From positions 531,914 through 595,913 of the forward strand of contig NZ_VTFS01000001.1 in NCBI RefSeq assembly GCF_009671245.1: a stretch of DNA of 64,000 bases, given 5' to 3'. The DNA comes from Marinicella rhabdoformis. GTDB lineage: Bacteria > Pseudomonadota > Gammaproteobacteria > Xanthomonadales > Marinicellaceae. The translations under genes and the position numbers were made by a program. Below are positions 8,368 to 15,670 of the stretch, piece by piece; position 1 is the first letter of the stretch, and each line of letters begins with the position of its first letter. The notes under the pieces were generated by a model that worked only from the letters and a program-made list of their open reading frames with translations, made no database searches and was not told where the DNA came from.

Positions 8368-9828
8368 TCATTCTAAGACTTGAAAGAGTTGATTCATGCT
8401 TTGCTTCAGCTTTTCTGACTGCGTATTCCAATCTAAAAGCGCATCATCAATCGTTTTCGTATTATGACCAACATCCACATTGCTTACGTATTGTGCGATA
8501 TTTAAACTGCCTTTATTTTCAAGGACATCTTGAATTGATACGACCTTTGAGAAAGCATCTACATTTTTAAATTGTTTGTAGTTAATAAAAATCTTATCTA
8601 TGTGCTTTTGTTCAAGGTAAGCGATGTTCTTTTCTTGTTTAACTTCCTTAACCGCATTAATGATTAAAACCTTTCCTTTTCTGTCTGCTGGTTTATTGGT
8701 ACTGGTAATCAGCAAACAGGCTTCCATCGGTGAGTTATAAAATAAATTTGGCCCCAGACCAATCACACATTCCACCAAGTCTTCTTCTATCATCTTTCTG
8801 CGCATCTCGGCTTCGGCATCACGGAATAGAACGCCGTGTGGCCACAATGAGATTGAACGTCCATTGTTTTCATCAAGGCTTTTCTGGATGTGCTGTTGAA
8901 AAGCATAGTCGGCACAACCTTGTGGTGGCACGCCCCACAAGTTACGGCCGTAAGGGTCATTGGCAAAGGCTTTCTGGTCCCAGGATTTAATCGAATACGG
9001 TGGATTGGCGAGGATGACATTGAATTTCTTTAAAGCGTCATTTTCCAGCAAACCTGGATTGGCCAAAGTGTCACCACGGACGATTTGGAACTCTTCTATG
9101 CCGTGCATAAACATGTTCATACGGGCGATGGCCGAGGTCAGCAGGTTTATTTCTTGGCCATAGAGTTTCAGGTTGCGGTATTCCTTGCCCTCTTCTTTCA
9201 GGTGCAAGGCACAATTCAATAATAAACCACCCGAACCACAGGTCGGGTCATAAACTGATTCGCCGGGTTGTGGGTCCATGATCAGGGTCATGAGTTTAAC
9301 CACGGTGCGGTTGGTATAGAATTCAGCCGCGGTGTGACCACTGTCATCAGCAAACTCTTTAATCAGGTATTCATAGGCATTACCCAACTGATCATCGGGC
9401 ACGTTGTTTAAGTCTAATTTGTGTTGTGAATAATGCTCAATCAAGTTGGTCAACATGGCATCAGACAAGCGGTCTTTATTTGTCCATGACGCATCACCAA
9501 AAATACCGTATAAAGTATCCGGGTTGGCCTGTTCGATGGCGCGCATGGCATCTTGTAGAGCCAAACCGACATTAGTGGTGGTTTCACGCACGTCATTCCA
9601 GTGCGCCCCTTTGGGTATCTGAAAATGGTGATTCTCCGCAAAAGCCGCATATTCCACATCACCATCACTGGCCGCCATGGCCTCGGCAAATTCCTGGTCA
9701 TAAACATCAGATATGCGCTTAAAGAACAGCAAAGGAAAAATGTACTGCTTATAATCCCCCGCATCAATGGTCCCCCGCAAAGCGGTGGCCGCACCCCAAA
9801 GGTATTTTTCTAGTTCTTTTTGGTTCAT
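8368..9828 (-). CDS. hsdM: Type I restriction enzyme M subunit (HsdM), downstream copy
   Basis: This 486-residue N6-adenine DNA methyltransferase has an N-terminal HsdM helical domain (LEKYLWGAATALRG, then the conserved IFPLLFFKRISDVYD), a SAM-binding motif I DPTCGSGG near residue 191, and catalytic motif IV NPPY near residue 275, so it should be active. The ATG overlaps the stop of the preceding nuclease-like gene by 4 bases (ATGA), and hsdS follows after 7 bases. It is clearly a paralogue of the hsdM at 10442-11926 and shares long identical blocks such as YIFPLLFFKRISDVYD, HWNDVRETT and SIARMNMF with diverged stretches between. Being next to hsdS, this copy is the more likely partner of HsdS/HsdR. 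Confidence 0.94.
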   Translation of the reverse strand: MNQKELEKYLWGAATALRGTIDAGDYKQYIFPLLFFKRISDVYDQEFAEAMAASDGDVEYAAFAENHHFQIPKGAHWNDVRETTTNVGLALQDAMRAIEQANPDTLYGIFGDASWTNKDRLSDAMLTNLIEHYSQHKLDLNNVPDDQLGNAYEYLIKEFADDSGHTAAEFYTNRTVVKLMTLIMDPQPGESVYDPTCGSGGLLLNCALHLKEEGKEYRNLKLYGQEINLLTSAIARMNMFMHGIEEFQIVRGDTLANPGLLENDALKKFNVILANPPYSIKSWDQKAFANDPYGRNLWGVPPQGCADYAFQQHIQKSLDENNGRSISLWPHGVLFRDAEAEMRRKMIEEDLVECVIGLGPNLFYNSPMEACLLITSTNKPADRKGKVLIINAVKEVKQEKNIAYLEQKHIDKIFINYKQFKNVDAFSKVVSIQDVLENKGSLNIAQYVSNVDVGHNTKTIDDALLDWNTQSEKLKQSMNQLFQVLE

Positions 9829-10445
9829 GATTTAACTGTCTCTAACAATTTGTCAAAATCATGGTGATTAATAACATAGCCTTTATTACTAGCAGCCACT
9901 TTATTCAAAATATAAACATCGACATAGGGTATTTCAATCGCTTTTTCTAAGTTTTCTTTTAGCAATTTGGGATTTATATTACCACCATATATCACTACCA
10001 TTTGAAATCTTAAATTGGACGAAATTTTTATATGATTAACTGTTTTGTTATCACTAAAATAAATCCAAGCTGGTTTCCCTCTTAAACTTTCAATAAATTT
10101 ACTTTTCTCTTTTAAGTAATCTACAAATGTCCTGTTCCAACCTAAGTTAGTTTTTAGATCGAAATAGTGTGTCATTGTTGTATCTTTAATCATTGATAAG
10201 TCAGGTTTAAATGATTTGGCTTTTTCTTCAGGTGCAAACCTGATTGAAGTCACTTTATCCACATGGTATTCAATTGACTGATCGCCAATATATTTTGCCA
10301 GAAAAAGGGCAAACAAGTCTTCCACGTAACCAGAAACTACATGAGACATACCTCTTTTTATATTATAGCCACCATCACCTTCAATTAAGTCAGCAGCTTT
10401 AGTAACGTGATTGTCTATCTTGCTCAAAAAGTCTTCCTTCTTCAC
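9825..10445 (-). CDS. Small PD-(D/E)xK nuclease-like protein inside the hsd operon
   Basis: The 206-residue product is not a standard type I subunit. It contains a good PD-(D/E)xK pattern: a helix with E42 (GYVEDLFALFLAKYIG), then PD at 81-82 (KPDLSMI) and D96-L-K98 (HYFDLKTNLG). Together these are the usual catalytic set of restriction-endonuclease-fold proteins, and the size matches small type II restriction enzymes. It overlaps the upstream hsdM by 4 bases and the downstream hsdM by 4 bases, so it is translationally coupled to both. It is more AT-rich than the hsdM genes. It could be a stand-alone endonuclease paired with the upstream methyltransferase, an accessory nuclease, or a regulator. 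The family is not one I can name. Confidence 0.8.
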   Translation of the reverse strand: MKKEDFLSKIDNHVTKAADLIEGDGGYNIKRGMSHVVSGYVEDLFALFLAKYIGDQSIEYHVDKVTSIRFAPEEKAKSFKPDLSMIKDTTMTHYFDLKTNLGWNRTFVDYLKEKSKFIESLRGKPAWIYFSDNKTVNHIKISSNLRFQMVVIYGGNINPKLLKENLEKAIEIPYVDVYILNKVAASNKGYVINHHDFDKLLETVKS

Positions 10446-11926
10446 GATATGAACTCCTTTAGTTTATTTTTAAACTTATCTTCAGCTTTTAAACTGGCTT
10501 GCCAAGCTTGTTTTAAATCTGCCATGGCTTCATCTACTGTTGGTAAATTGTCTTCAATGATTTTTTCTACATACAGCAGTATGTTTAAGTTGAAGTCGTT
10601 TTCTTCGATGTCTGCCATGTTGGCGACTTTGACGTGATTTTCTACGTCTTGATAATCGAGGTACCAATCATGGATTTGTTTCACATGTTCGGCTTCGAGG
10701 AAGTTTTGTGCACGGCCGACTCTGACTTGGTCTGAGGCATCGATGAAGAGTATGTTGTTTTGTTTGTTGGCTGCTTTTTGCTGTTTGAACACCATGACAC
10801 AAGCGGCTAATTGGGTTCCGTAAAAAATATTGGGACCAAGACCAATGACCGCTTCTAATAAGTCATGTTCGATGATGGCTTTTCTGATCTTTCCTTCGGC
10901 TCCTTTTCTGAATAAGGCGCCATGGGGTAAGACAACGGCCATGCGGCCTGTGTCATTCATGGACTTGATCATGTGTTGGACCCAGGCCATGTCGCCGTTG
11001 CCTTTCGGTGGTGTGCCTGCAAAGTTCCTGCCGAATGGATCGTTGACCCAATTTTCAGCGCCCCATGCTTTTAACGAGAATGGCGGGTTGGCAATCACAC
11101 AATCAAACTGCTTCAGACCATCAGCGGCAAAGAAACCTGGATTATTTAATGTGTCTCCACGAATGATTTCAAAATCTTCGATATCATGCAGAAACATGTT
11201 CATTCTGGCGATTGAACTGGAGGTCAGGTTTTTTTCCTGACCAAATAATTTAAGTGTGCGGTAATCTTCACTGTTGTCTTTCAGGTGATTAACACATTCG
11301 AGCAACATGCCACCGGTGCCACATGCTGGGTCATAGATGCTTTGGCCTTCATGAGGATCTAGGATTAAGCCTAATAGGTGCACCACTGAACGAGGGGTGT
11401 AAAATTCACCGGCTTTTTTATTGGTCAAATCAGCGAAGTGTTTAATCAGGTATTCGTAAGATTGACCCAGGATATCGGTATCGACCAAGCTGTTAGCTAA
11501 TTTGTATTGTGAAAAATGTTCAATCAGGTCAATCAATAAACGATCAGATAACTTGTTCTTGTTACTCCATTGGGCATCACCAAAAATACCATAAAGGAAT
11601 TCTTGATTTGCTTGTTCAATGCCACGCAACGCTTTTTCTATCGCTAAACCCACATTTTCTGTGGTTTCTCGCACGTCATTCCAATGACAGCCTTGCGGTA
11701 TGATAAAGCGATGGAACTCAGGCAAAGAAGCATACTCATCGTCACCATCCGATTCACTTAATGCGTTCTGATATTCTTCGTCATAAACATCTGAGATGCG
11801 TTTAAAGAATAGCAACGGAAAGATGTAAACTTTAAAGTCAGAAGCATCAACTGGGCCTTTTAAAATCCAAGCCGCTTTAGATAAATATTGTTCTAGTTGT
11901 GAGAGTGTAATTTTTTGATCATTCAT
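10442..11926 (-). CDS. hsdM: Second type I restriction enzyme M subunit (HsdM), upstream copy
   Basis: First gene of the operon. From the ATG at 11926 it encodes 494 residues; an upstream in-frame TTG at 11962 would add 12 residues, but HsdM proteins usually begin close to the LEQYLSKAAWIL segment. Motif I is DPACGTGG, motif IV is NPPF, and the TPRSVVHLLGLILDP segment before motif I is typical, so it should be catalytically active. It is a diverged paralogue of the hsdM at 8368-9828. Only one hsdS is present for the two M genes, which is unusual. It is followed, with a 4-base overlap, by the PD-(D/E)xK-like gene, with which it may form a separate pair. Confidence 0.93.
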   Translation of the reverse strand: MNDQKITLSQLEQYLSKAAWILKGPVDASDFKVYIFPLLFFKRISDVYDEEYQNALSESDGDDEYASLPEFHRFIIPQGCHWNDVRETTENVGLAIEKALRGIEQANQEFLYGIFGDAQWSNKNKLSDRLLIDLIEHFSQYKLANSLVDTDILGQSYEYLIKHFADLTNKKAGEFYTPRSVVHLLGLILDPHEGQSIYDPACGTGGMLLECVNHLKDNSEDYRTLKLFGQEKNLTSSSIARMNMFLHDIEDFEIIRGDTLNNPGFFAADGLKQFDCVIANPPFSLKAWGAENWVNDPFGRNFAGTPPKGNGDMAWVQHMIKSMNDTGRMAVVLPHGALFRKGAEGKIRKAIIEHDLLEAVIGLGPNIFYGTQLAACVMVFKQQKAANKQNNILFIDASDQVRVGRAQNFLEAEHVKQIHDWYLDYQDVENHVKVANMADIEENDFNLNILLYVEKIIEDNLPTVDEAMADLKQAWQASLKAEDKFKNKLKEFIS

Positions 11927-12066
11927 ACATTTGTGTGAGCTTTTAATTCCTTTAGTAATCAATATACCAGTTCTGAATAATTATTCAATAATGAAATCTA
12001 GATATTGTTCTTTTTTGTCTGTTGATTAATTAGAACACTTTGCGTTGTTTGCTTCTTACGCGAAAT

Positions 12067-12096
12067 ACCCGCATTCGCATATATGGCGAATCGGGT
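12067..12096. repeat. Isolated stem-loop
   Basis: ACCCGCATTCGC and GCGAATCGGGT pair as an 11-bp stem with one bulged base and a 7-base loop (ATATATG). No T-run follows on either strand, so it is more likely a short palindromic element or a structure in the hsd leader than an intrinsic terminator. The bases just left of it (TTTGCGTTGTTTGCTTC) resemble sequence near 12320 and 13766. Confidence 0.4.
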
Positions 12097-12535
12097 TAGT
12101 TTTTTGGTTGCTGTCAAATTTTGTCAGTATTTTCTGTTTTTATGTTTTGTGTTTGAGGTACCTCCACTGGGTTTTTCTGGGTTGGGAATTCGTTCGGGTT
12201 TTTGGGTTATTTACTGAAGTGATGGGTGTGCTTTTTTGGGTTGGTCGGTATGACGGTAGTGAGGGTTTTTGGTGGTAATACAATTGTTTAAGCTGATGAT
12301 TGAGTTCATTTATTTGGAACGCTTCGCGTTGTTTACTGTGTAAATGAGACCCCACGGCTTGGCGGGGTGACTGTGTGTTTTTTTGGTATTTTTTGCGTTT
12401 ATTTTACGCTCTGGGCCAAGCTAGGGCTTGAGGTGTCATTGATTTATTGAGGGGATATAGCTATACAGGCTGTGGTATATCTGGTTTTGTGGTGGTTTAA
12501 GGTGGTTTAAGCAGTTTTGTGTATATGGACTGAGG

Positions 12536-12816
12536 TTCTCGGGTCAAAGCCCGAGAATGACGGGATGTGAGTTGGCTTTGTTTTCTGGGTGGAGATTCTC
12601 GGGTCAAGCCCGAGAATGACGGGGTTGTGTTTTAATGACGGGATGTGAGGTGGCTTTGTTTACTGGGTTGGGGTTCTCGGGTCAAGCCCGAGAATGACGA
12701 GGTTGTGTTAGTAGATTACTGGTTGAGGTGCTCGGGTCATGCTTGAGAATGACGGGATGTGAGTTGGCTTTGTTTTCTGGGTGGAGATTCTCGGGTCAAA
12801 GCCCGAGAATGACGGG
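12536..12816. repeat. Array of five palindromic repeat units
   Basis: Five copies of a hairpin with arms TTCTCGGG and CCCGAGAA around TCAA(A)G, each followed by TGACG(G), begin near 12536, 12596, 12674, 12729 and 12788. The fourth is degenerate. Sequences between them are themselves similar (GATGTGAGTTGGCTTTG, then TTTTCTGGG), so whole units of roughly 55-78 bases have been tandemly duplicated. This is the class of extragenic palindrome found scattered in many proteobacterial genomes; I cannot assign a named family. Confidence 0.8.
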
Positions 12817-12911
12817 ATGCGGTGGTTATGATTATGGACAGGATTAGCAACATACGCTATAGTATGGCCAGCGTTTTTTCTATATTTTTTAATGATTTTT
12901 AAGGATTCCCC

Positions 12912-13748
12912 ATGACCACTGACAGCCTAAACAACCAATCAAGCGATGCGCGAGTCAGCGTAGAGATTAAGAATCAGGTGGCTTATGTGCGTTTGTCACG
13001 GCCGGCCAAACGCAATGCTTTGGATATGGCGATGTTTGATGCGATTGTGAAGGCTGTTAAAGCTTTGCGTCGGGACCGTTCAATTCGGGCGGTGATTGTT
13101 TCCGGTGAGGGTGAGGATTTTTGTTCGGGTTTGGATGTGAAGTCTGTTTTGAAGTCGATGAAGGGGCCTTTGCGTTTGATGTATAAGTTTTTTCCTTGGC
13201 GTTCAAATATGGCACAGCGGGTTTCGACTGATTGGCAGCGGATTGGTGCACCGGTCATCATGGCGATTCATGGTCGTTGTTGGGGCGGTGGTTTGCACAT
13301 TGCTTTGGGTGCGGACATTCGCATCGCGACACCTGATGCGTCTTTGTCGATCATGGAAGGCCGTTGGGGCTTGATTCCTGACATGGGCGGTTTGGTGGCT
13401 TTGCGCCAGCATTGTCGTTTGGACATTGCCAAGGAGTTGACCATGACGGCCAAAATCATCAGTGGAACAGAAGCGCAACAATTGGGCCTGGTCACGCACA
13501 TCAGCCAAGAACCTATGGTACAAGCAGAAGCTTTGGCCAATGACATCATCAGTCAATCTCCAGATTCGGTCGCGGCCGTCAAAAAACTCTACAACAAGAG
13601 CTGGCACGGCAGTAAAGCCATGCTGCTTATGCGCGAATCGTGGTATCAAGTAAAAATCATTTTAGGCAAGAACAGTAAGATTAAAGCCTATAACCAAACC
13701 CATGATGAAGACAAACAGAAACCTTTCAATAACAGGAAGCGCTGGTAA
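12912..13748 (+). CDS. Crotonase/enoyl-CoA hydratase-isomerase family protein
   Basis: The 278-residue protein belongs to the crotonase superfamily, which acts on acyl-CoA thioesters. The oxyanion-hole segments are visible: CSGLDVKSV (residues about 71-79) and the glycine turn CWGGGLHIALGAD (123-135). Of the two catalytic glutamates of true enoyl-CoA hydratases, the first is replaced by His129 while the second is present as Glu149 (SIMEGRWGLIPDMGG). That pattern is closer to isomerase-type members than to hydratases, so the exact reaction is unclear. The C-terminal 30 residues are basic and disordered. The gene stands alone, with a terminator-like hairpin directly after it. Confidence 0.88.
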   Translation: MTTDSLNNQSSDARVSVEIKNQVAYVRLSRPAKRNALDMAMFDAIVKAVKALRRDRSIRAVIVSGEGEDFCSGLDVKSVLKSMKGPLRLMYKFFPWRSNMAQRVSTDWQRIGAPVIMAIHGRCWGGGLHIALGADIRIATPDASLSIMEGRWGLIPDMGGLVALRQHCRLDIAKELTMTAKIISGTEAQQLGLVTHISQEPMVQAEALANDIISQSPDSVAAVKKLYNKSWHGSKAMLLMRESWYQVKIILGKNSKIKAYNQTHDEDKQKPFNNRKRW

Positions 13749-13754
13749 GGCCTG

Positions 13755-13800
13755 AAAACTGAGTGCTTCGTGTTATTTGCTTCGCAAATGTGTCAGTTTT
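13755..13800 (+). terminator. Terminator-like stem-loop after the crotonase gene
   Basis: Outer arms AAAACTGA (13755-13762) and TCAGTTTT (13793-13800) are perfect complements, and inside them ATTTGC-TTC-GCAAAT (13775-13789) forms a second perfect hairpin. It starts 7 bases after the crotonase stop and lies before the convergent cytochrome gene, so it may serve both strands. The TTTT belongs to the stem, so strength is uncertain. Confidence 0.5.
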
Positions 13801-13835
13801 GGTAAAAAGAAAGCGCATTTATTTACCCATATTCT

Positions 13836-14276
13836 TCACTCAAAACCATTTTTGTATATCAGGATTTGATTGATCCAATCCCTGATCAATGCTTGATCTT
13901 GCAGACTCAATGGTGGTGCGTCTCTCGGCATGCGGTCACCTGATAACTGACTGCTGCAATTGATTTTTAAGAACAAATAACTGAATGATGCATCTCCAGG
14001 TTCGATTCGATTGATTTCAGTGAATTGAAAACTGGGTACATTGATTAAATCTTGGTGACCTAAAGTTAAATCCATGAAAGCGATGGGGTCAGGTGGTCCA
14101 TGACATTGAATGCAGTTGTCATCAAATATAGGTTGAATTTCTGTGGTGAAGTCAACCATTGGCGTTTCGTCAATGTGAGACAAATCGTCACAACCACTCA
14201 ACCCTGCTGATGCAGGATTGAGACTGGTCAATAACAAAAAGATGAAGACCAACAGGCTACATAAAGCCAAACGCAT
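13836..14276 (-). CDS. Secreted c-type cytochrome-like protein with IYKNGFE tail
   Basis: The 146-residue protein starts with a signal peptide (hydrophobic residues 4-19, cleavage likely after PASA-G). It has a single haem c motif CIQCH (residues 55-59) in the setting EIQPIFDDNCIQCHG, typical of the cytochrome c-like domain found with DUF1501/DUF1800 proteins, and a distal MPRDAPPLS segment that can supply the axial methionine. Its start codon overlaps the stop of the DUF1501 gene by one base (TAATG), so the three genes form one operon. The last seven residues, IYKNGFE, match a tail seen on other secreted proteins in this window. Confidence 0.85.
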   Translation of the reverse strand: MRLALCSLLVFIFLLLTSLNPASAGLSGCDDLSHIDETPMVDFTTEIQPIFDDNCIQCHGPPDPIAFMDLTLGHQDLINVPSFQFTEINRIEPGDASFSYLFLKINCSSQLSGDRMPRDAPPLSLQDQALIRDWINQILIYKNGFE

Positions 14277-15655
14277 TAGGACATGAAACCCAAGTCGCTG
14301 CTGTTAAAGCGGCCGATGTTAGGAAATACATCCCCAACCTGCCCCGGAGCCACACCAAACCACTGAGCCAGTGTGGCTGCATATTCATCGACAGCTATGG
14401 TCGGAATCACCCGGCCATGATCGCTGACTGTATCGGTACTGCCGATTTCAATCGTCGGCATGTCACCATATATGTCTCCACCGTTTACAGCACCACCAAC
14501 AACAAAGTGACTGGCACCCCAACCATGGTCTGAGCCTTGGCCATTGGATACCCAGGTTCTTGAAAAGTCTGACGCGGTGAACAAGGTCACCTCATTTTCC
14601 ATATTCAACTCTGCCATGGCCGCCTGAAAAGCTGTAATCGCACCGTCTATGTTTTGCATGCCGATGGCGTGGTCGTTGAGGTGGTTGTCATGGTTATCAA
14701 AACCGCCCACTTTACAGAAAAAGACCTGACGATTCATACCCACCACACTTTGTATGCTGATCATACGAGCAACCATCTCTAATTGTGATGAGAGGGTGTT
14801 ATAACCTTCTTGTTGCGGAAATACCGTGTTGAGTTCTGTTGCACCTGCAAGGCCTGCTGAGATCACCTGGTCCAAGTCTATAGAGCGGTTGAATATGTCA
14901 CTGTAGGCTTGCTGAAAAAGATTACTTTGTGGTGTTTCAAGTAAACTTTGTAAAGCGGCCAGCCTGTTTGGGCCATCACCCCAAGTGGTGCCATTTAAAC
15001 TGACACTGCCTTGGTTTGTCAGGTGGTATTGGTTAATCATATCGCCCACTTGTAAAATGTTATTACCTGCCAATGAGATGTTCATCGAGAGGTCATTGCT
15101 GTTGTTCACTGCGTTGTGTAGTAAATCAGCAATGCGCCCTGTCCAGCCCGAGGCTGATGCTTGATCTGCTACTGAAGTTTGCCATTGAGACTGTTGATCA
15201 GAATGTGAAAACAGATTGGGTGGAATTGGAACTGATCCGTTATTGAATTCGATTTGGTCGATAGGATAAGCCAGCGAACCTATGTTACTCACCAAAGCCG
15301 CTTGGTTGTTATTGAACAAACCTTGTAGTCCTGTGAGGTTGGGATGCAGTCCCCAGCTTCGGCCACCGTTATTGGCCGGTGAAATCGGCAACAAATCACC
15401 ACTTGGGATGGCTAAATCACCACGTACTTGGGCATAAGCTGCATGTTCACTGGCACCACGCGGCACCACCATATTGGCGCTGTCGTTACCACCATCCATA
15501 AAGACACAGACCAAGGCTTTATATCCAGTTCCCATGATGCCACTGTTTTGTAAAGCCGCGGCTTTGGCCACTTGTAACATACCGCTGGCTGAGAATAAGC
15601 CGCCTGTCGCCATGGCACTGTATAAAGAGCGGTTTAAAAATTTTCTTCTGTTCAT
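14276..15655 (-). CDS. DUF1501 family protein with Tat signal
   Basis: The 459-residue product begins with a twin-arginine signal (MNRRKFLNRSLYSAMATGG, cleavage near AKAAA). DUF1501 proteins belong to the alkaline-phosphatase/sulfatase-like fold; KALVCVFMDGGNDSANM near residue 50, the FDNHDNH segment and GSDHGWG near residue 375 are the characteristic metal-site-like regions. Exported folded to the periplasm, possibly with a cofactor. It pairs with the DUF1800 gene 15 bases upstream; this gene pair recurs widely in proteobacteria and planctomycetes, but its biochemical role is not established. Normal length. Confidence 0.88.
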   Translation of the reverse strand: MNRRKFLNRSLYSAMATGGLFSASGMLQVAKAAALQNSGIMGTGYKALVCVFMDGGNDSANMVVPRGASEHAAYAQVRGDLAIPSGDLLPISPANNGGRSWGLHPNLTGLQGLFNNNQAALVSNIGSLAYPIDQIEFNNGSVPIPPNLFSHSDQQSQWQTSVADQASASGWTGRIADLLHNAVNNSNDLSMNISLAGNNILQVGDMINQYHLTNQGSVSLNGTTWGDGPNRLAALQSLLETPQSNLFQQAYSDIFNRSIDLDQVISAGLAGATELNTVFPQQEGYNTLSSQLEMVARMISIQSVVGMNRQVFFCKVGGFDNHDNHLNDHAIGMQNIDGAITAFQAAMAELNMENEVTLFTASDFSRTWVSNGQGSDHGWGASHFVVGGAVNGGDIYGDMPTIEIGSTDTVSDHGRVIPTIAVDEYAATLAQWFGVAPGQVGDVFPNIGRFNSSDLGFMS

Positions 15656-15670
15656 TGTTTCATCCTCTCT

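Larger units (their letters stand above)
11927..12911. other. Gene-free region between the hsd operon and the crotonase gene
   Basis: About 985 bases without a convincing gene. The left part must contain the hsd promoter. It holds a hairpin at 12067-12096, a G/T-rich stretch with little coding character (about 12100-12520, including a tandem GGTGGTTTAA at 12491-12510), a short hairpin in ACCCC...GGGGT near 12350-12367, and the five-copy palindromic array at 12536-12816. The right end carries the crotonase promoter region. It marks the boundary between the AT-rich defence island and ordinary chromosome. Confidence 0.6.

Noticed and set aside
12045-12278. 77-codon plus-strand open frame
   Set aside because: Low-complexity, hydrophobic and Trp/Phe-rich translation of a G/T-rich stretch, no ribosome-binding site, no recognisable family.
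12536-12816. CRISPR-like repeat array
   Set aside because: The repeats are palindromic but spacing is irregular and the sequences between them are near-copies of one another; no cas gene is nearby.
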